Shown one piece after another: positions 62,410 to 64,000 of a DNA stretch of 64,000 nt. The translations under genes were made by a program, and so were the position numbers. The first letter of the stretch is position 1. Every line of letters begins with the position of its first letter. The DNA comes from an uncultured Ruminococcus sp. (lineage in GTDB: Bacteria > Bacillota > Clostridia > Lachnospirales > Lachnospiraceae): positions 19,623 to 83,622 of the forward strand of contig CAKRLG010000010.1 of assembly GCA_934359255.1 (NCBI GenBank), given 5' to 3'. The notes under the pieces are model-generated. The model ran no database searches. It saw only the letters and a list, made by a program, of their open reading frames with translations, and was not told where the DNA came from.

Positions 62410-63780
62410 ATGGCAAAAGCGAAGAAAACAGTATTTTTCTGTCAGGAGTGTGGATATGAATCACCAAAATGGATGGGGCAGTGTCCGGGATGCAAAAGCT
62501 GGAATACGTTTGTAGAAGAGACTGTGAGTCCAAACCAGACAAAACATCAGGAGGCAACAGGAAGAAAGAAAGCCGAACCTGTAGCACTTTCCGAGATTTC
62601 CCTGGATGAAGAAGACCGTATCCATACAGACATAAAAGAACTGGATCGGGTTCTCGGTGGCGGAATCGTGCAGGGATCGATGACACTGGTGGGCGGTGAT
62701 CCGGGTATCGGAAAATCCACGCTCCTTTTGCAGGTGTGCAGAAATCTGGCAGATCGAGTATCCGTTCTTTATATCTCCGGTGAGGAATCATTAAAACAGA
62801 TCAAACTGCGGGCACAGAGAATCGGTGCATTTGGAGAACGGCTGCGGCTGCTGTGTGAGACCAATCTGGACATGATCCGCCAGGTGATCGAAAAAGAAAA
62901 ACCGACAGTGGTTGTGATCGACTCGATCCAGACTATGTACAACGAAGAGGTGTCTTCTGCGCCTGGAAGTGTGTCACAGGTAAGAGAATCCACAGGGGTA
63001 CTGCTGCAGATAGCAAAAGGACTTGGGGTTTCCATATTTATCGTTGGTCATGTGACAAAAGATGGAAATGTAGCAGGACCGAGAGTGCTGGAACACATGG
63101 TAGATACAGTGCTTTATTTTGAGGGCGATCGCCATGCATCATACCGGATCCTGCGGGGAGTAAAGAATCGTTTTGGATCCACCAATGAAATCGGTGTCTT
63201 TGAGATGCGGGAAGAGGGGCTGGTGGAAGTAGAAAATCCTTCGGAGTTTATGCTGGCGGGAAGACCGGAGGGAGCATCCGGTTCCGTAGTAGCCTGCTCC
63301 ATGGAGGGAACCAGACCGATTCTGATAGAAATCCAGGCACTTGTATGTGCCAGCAACTTCGGCATGCCAAGAAGAACGGCAGCAGGTACGGACTATAACA
63401 GAGTCAATCTTTTGATGGCCGTACTGGAAAAACGTCTGGGGCTCCATCTCTCGGCAAGTGATGCGTATGTCAATATCGCCGGGGGAATCCGTATGAATGA
63501 ACCGGCGATAGATTTGGGAATTCTGCTTGCCGTGGTATCGAGTTATAAAGATATTGTGATTGATGATAAGGTACTGGTATTCGGAGAAGTTGGTCTGAGC
63601 GGAGAAGTACGTGCGGTAAGCATGGCAGAACAGAGGGTACAGGAAGCAAAGAAACTGGGCTTTACCACAGTAATCCTTCCGGCAGCATGTATGAAAAGCG
63701 TAGGACAGGAAACAGAAATCACGCTGATTCCGGTGGATAACATCAGAGATGCAGTTCGTTTTCTGGAACAGAAAAGGTAA
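62410..63780 (+). CDS. radA: DNA repair protein RadA (Sms)
   Basis: 456 aa. N-terminal zinc finger FCQECGYESPKWMGQCPGCKSW, Walker A GGDPGIGKSTLLLQ, the RadA-specific KNRFGSTNE, and a C-terminal Lon-like domain (NIAGGIRMNEPAIDLGILLAV). It drives branch migration at recombination intermediates. The start is ATG 62410; the open frame reaches 62326 through the hairpin but is not used. In Bacillus radA also follows clpC; disA is not next here. Confidence 0.96.
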   Translation: MAKAKKTVFFCQECGYESPKWMGQCPGCKSWNTFVEETVSPNQTKHQEATGRKKAEPVALSEISLDEEDRIHTDIKELDRVLGGGIVQGSMTLVGGDPGIGKSTLLLQVCRNLADRVSVLYISGEESLKQIKLRAQRIGAFGERLRLLCETNLDMIRQVIEKEKPTVVVIDSIQTMYNEEVSSAPGSVSQVRESTGVLLQIAKGLGVSIFIVGHVTKDGNVAGPRVLEHMVDTVLYFEGDRHASYRILRGVKNRFGSTNEIGVFEMREEGLVEVENPSEFMLAGRPEGASGSVVACSMEGTRPILIEIQALVCASNFGMPRRTAAGTDYNRVNLLMAVLEKRLGLHLSASDAYVNIAGGIRMNEPAIDLGILLAVVSSYKDIVIDDKVLVFGEVGLSGEVRAVSMAEQRVQEAKKLGFTTVILPAACMKSVGQETEITLIPVDNIRDAVRFLEQKR

Positions 63781-63826
63781 TGTAAGAAATACATCAAAGA
63801 AAATGTAAAAAAATGTAAAAAGACAG

Positions 63827-63855
63827 TTGACGAAAACAGAAATAAATGCTATTAT
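63827..63855 (+). promoter_or_regulatory. Tandem promoter P1 at window end
   Basis: TTGACG, 17-base spacer, TATTAT, preceded by A-rich tracts like an UP element. Confidence 0.65.
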
Positions 63856-63906
63856 ATCAGAGTTGCAACTGACAAACACGGTTAAAATAAAGAAATGAAA
63901 AAGTTC

Positions 63907-63936
63907 TTGACAACAGCCGATCAGATGTGATAAGAT
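63907..63936 (+). promoter_or_regulatory. Tandem promoter P2 at window end
   Basis: AAAGTTCTTGACA, 18-base spacer, TAAGAT. A third -35 in the same context, AAAGTTCTTGACA, ends at 63999; its -10 lies outside the window. Tandem strong promoters without a start codon suggest a stable-RNA operon next. Confidence 0.6.
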
Positions 63937-64000
63937 ATCAAAGTTGCTGCAAGAGAGAAACAAAAACAACTTCAAAAAAGTTGAAAAAAGTTCTTGACAG

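Overview
The window looks like chromosome from a gut Firmicute of the family Lachnospiraceae (Blautia, Mediterraneibacter/[Ruminococcus] or Dorea-like; I cannot fix the genus). The signs are the SCIFF ranthipeptide locus next to secDF, a DUF6142 protein, the ACT + UPF0210 pair, SipW-dependent surface proteins, a CNNM/HlyC protein with a TTG start, strong AGGAGG ribosome sites and sigma-A promoters with 17-bp spacers. Most of it is core chromosome on the plus strand. No prophage, insertion sequence or CRISPR array is visible.

Layout. 1-1.8 kb: end of a sugar ABC permease, an amidase with a SPOR domain, a YdcF protein. 1.9-7.5 kb: a LolD-type ATPase with a giant coiled-coil FtsX permease, then a convergent CNNM/HlyC protein. 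7.7-9.8 kb: a sortase-type wall protein. 9.8-14.1 kb: TIGR04086 protein, SCIFF peptide (scfA), its radical-SAM maturase (scfB) and SecDF. 14.2-20.9 kb: recJ, then glycerol kinase and a three-gene glycerol-3-phosphate oxidation module, each behind a terminator-like leader hairpin. 21-28.6 kb: MATE transporter, an orphan zinc-finger membrane protein, polA-coaE-WalJ-like hydrolase, ACT + UPF0210. 28.9-34.3 kb: a five-gene surface operon with three TasA/camelysin-like proteins, a SipW signal peptidase and a thioester-domain adhesin. 34.3-39.2 kb: tmcAL, pta-ackA, yceD-rpmF, a cold-shock gene with a long leader. 39.4-47.6 kb: pyrC-F-K-D, pyrE, small membrane proteins, VanZ, DUF6142 and an M29 aminopeptidase. 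47.7-54.4 kb: a Gfo/Idh oxidoreductase with a sugar isomerase, purE-M-N-D, a second Gfo/Idh gene. 54.6-58.8 kb: an RmlC-like epimerase, a small toxin/antisense locus, tRNA-Leu, an M28 peptidase, a GNAT protein. 58.9-63.8 kb: a GntR regulator, clpC, a small conserved protein and radA. The last 170 bases hold tandem promoters like those before rRNA operons.

The most interesting locus is at about 55.28-55.65 kb. A 40-codon hydrophobic, lysine-tailed peptide gene has a perfect Shine-Dalgarno sequence and a promoter whose -35 box lies inside a LexA (DinR) box. A convergent small RNA with its own strong promoter overlaps its 3' end and shares a two-way hairpin terminator. This has the layout of an SOS-controlled type I toxin-antitoxin system. 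Second is the SipW/TasA-like operon that ends in an unanchored thioester adhesin, which could be an amyloid-like fibre carrying a covalent adhesin.
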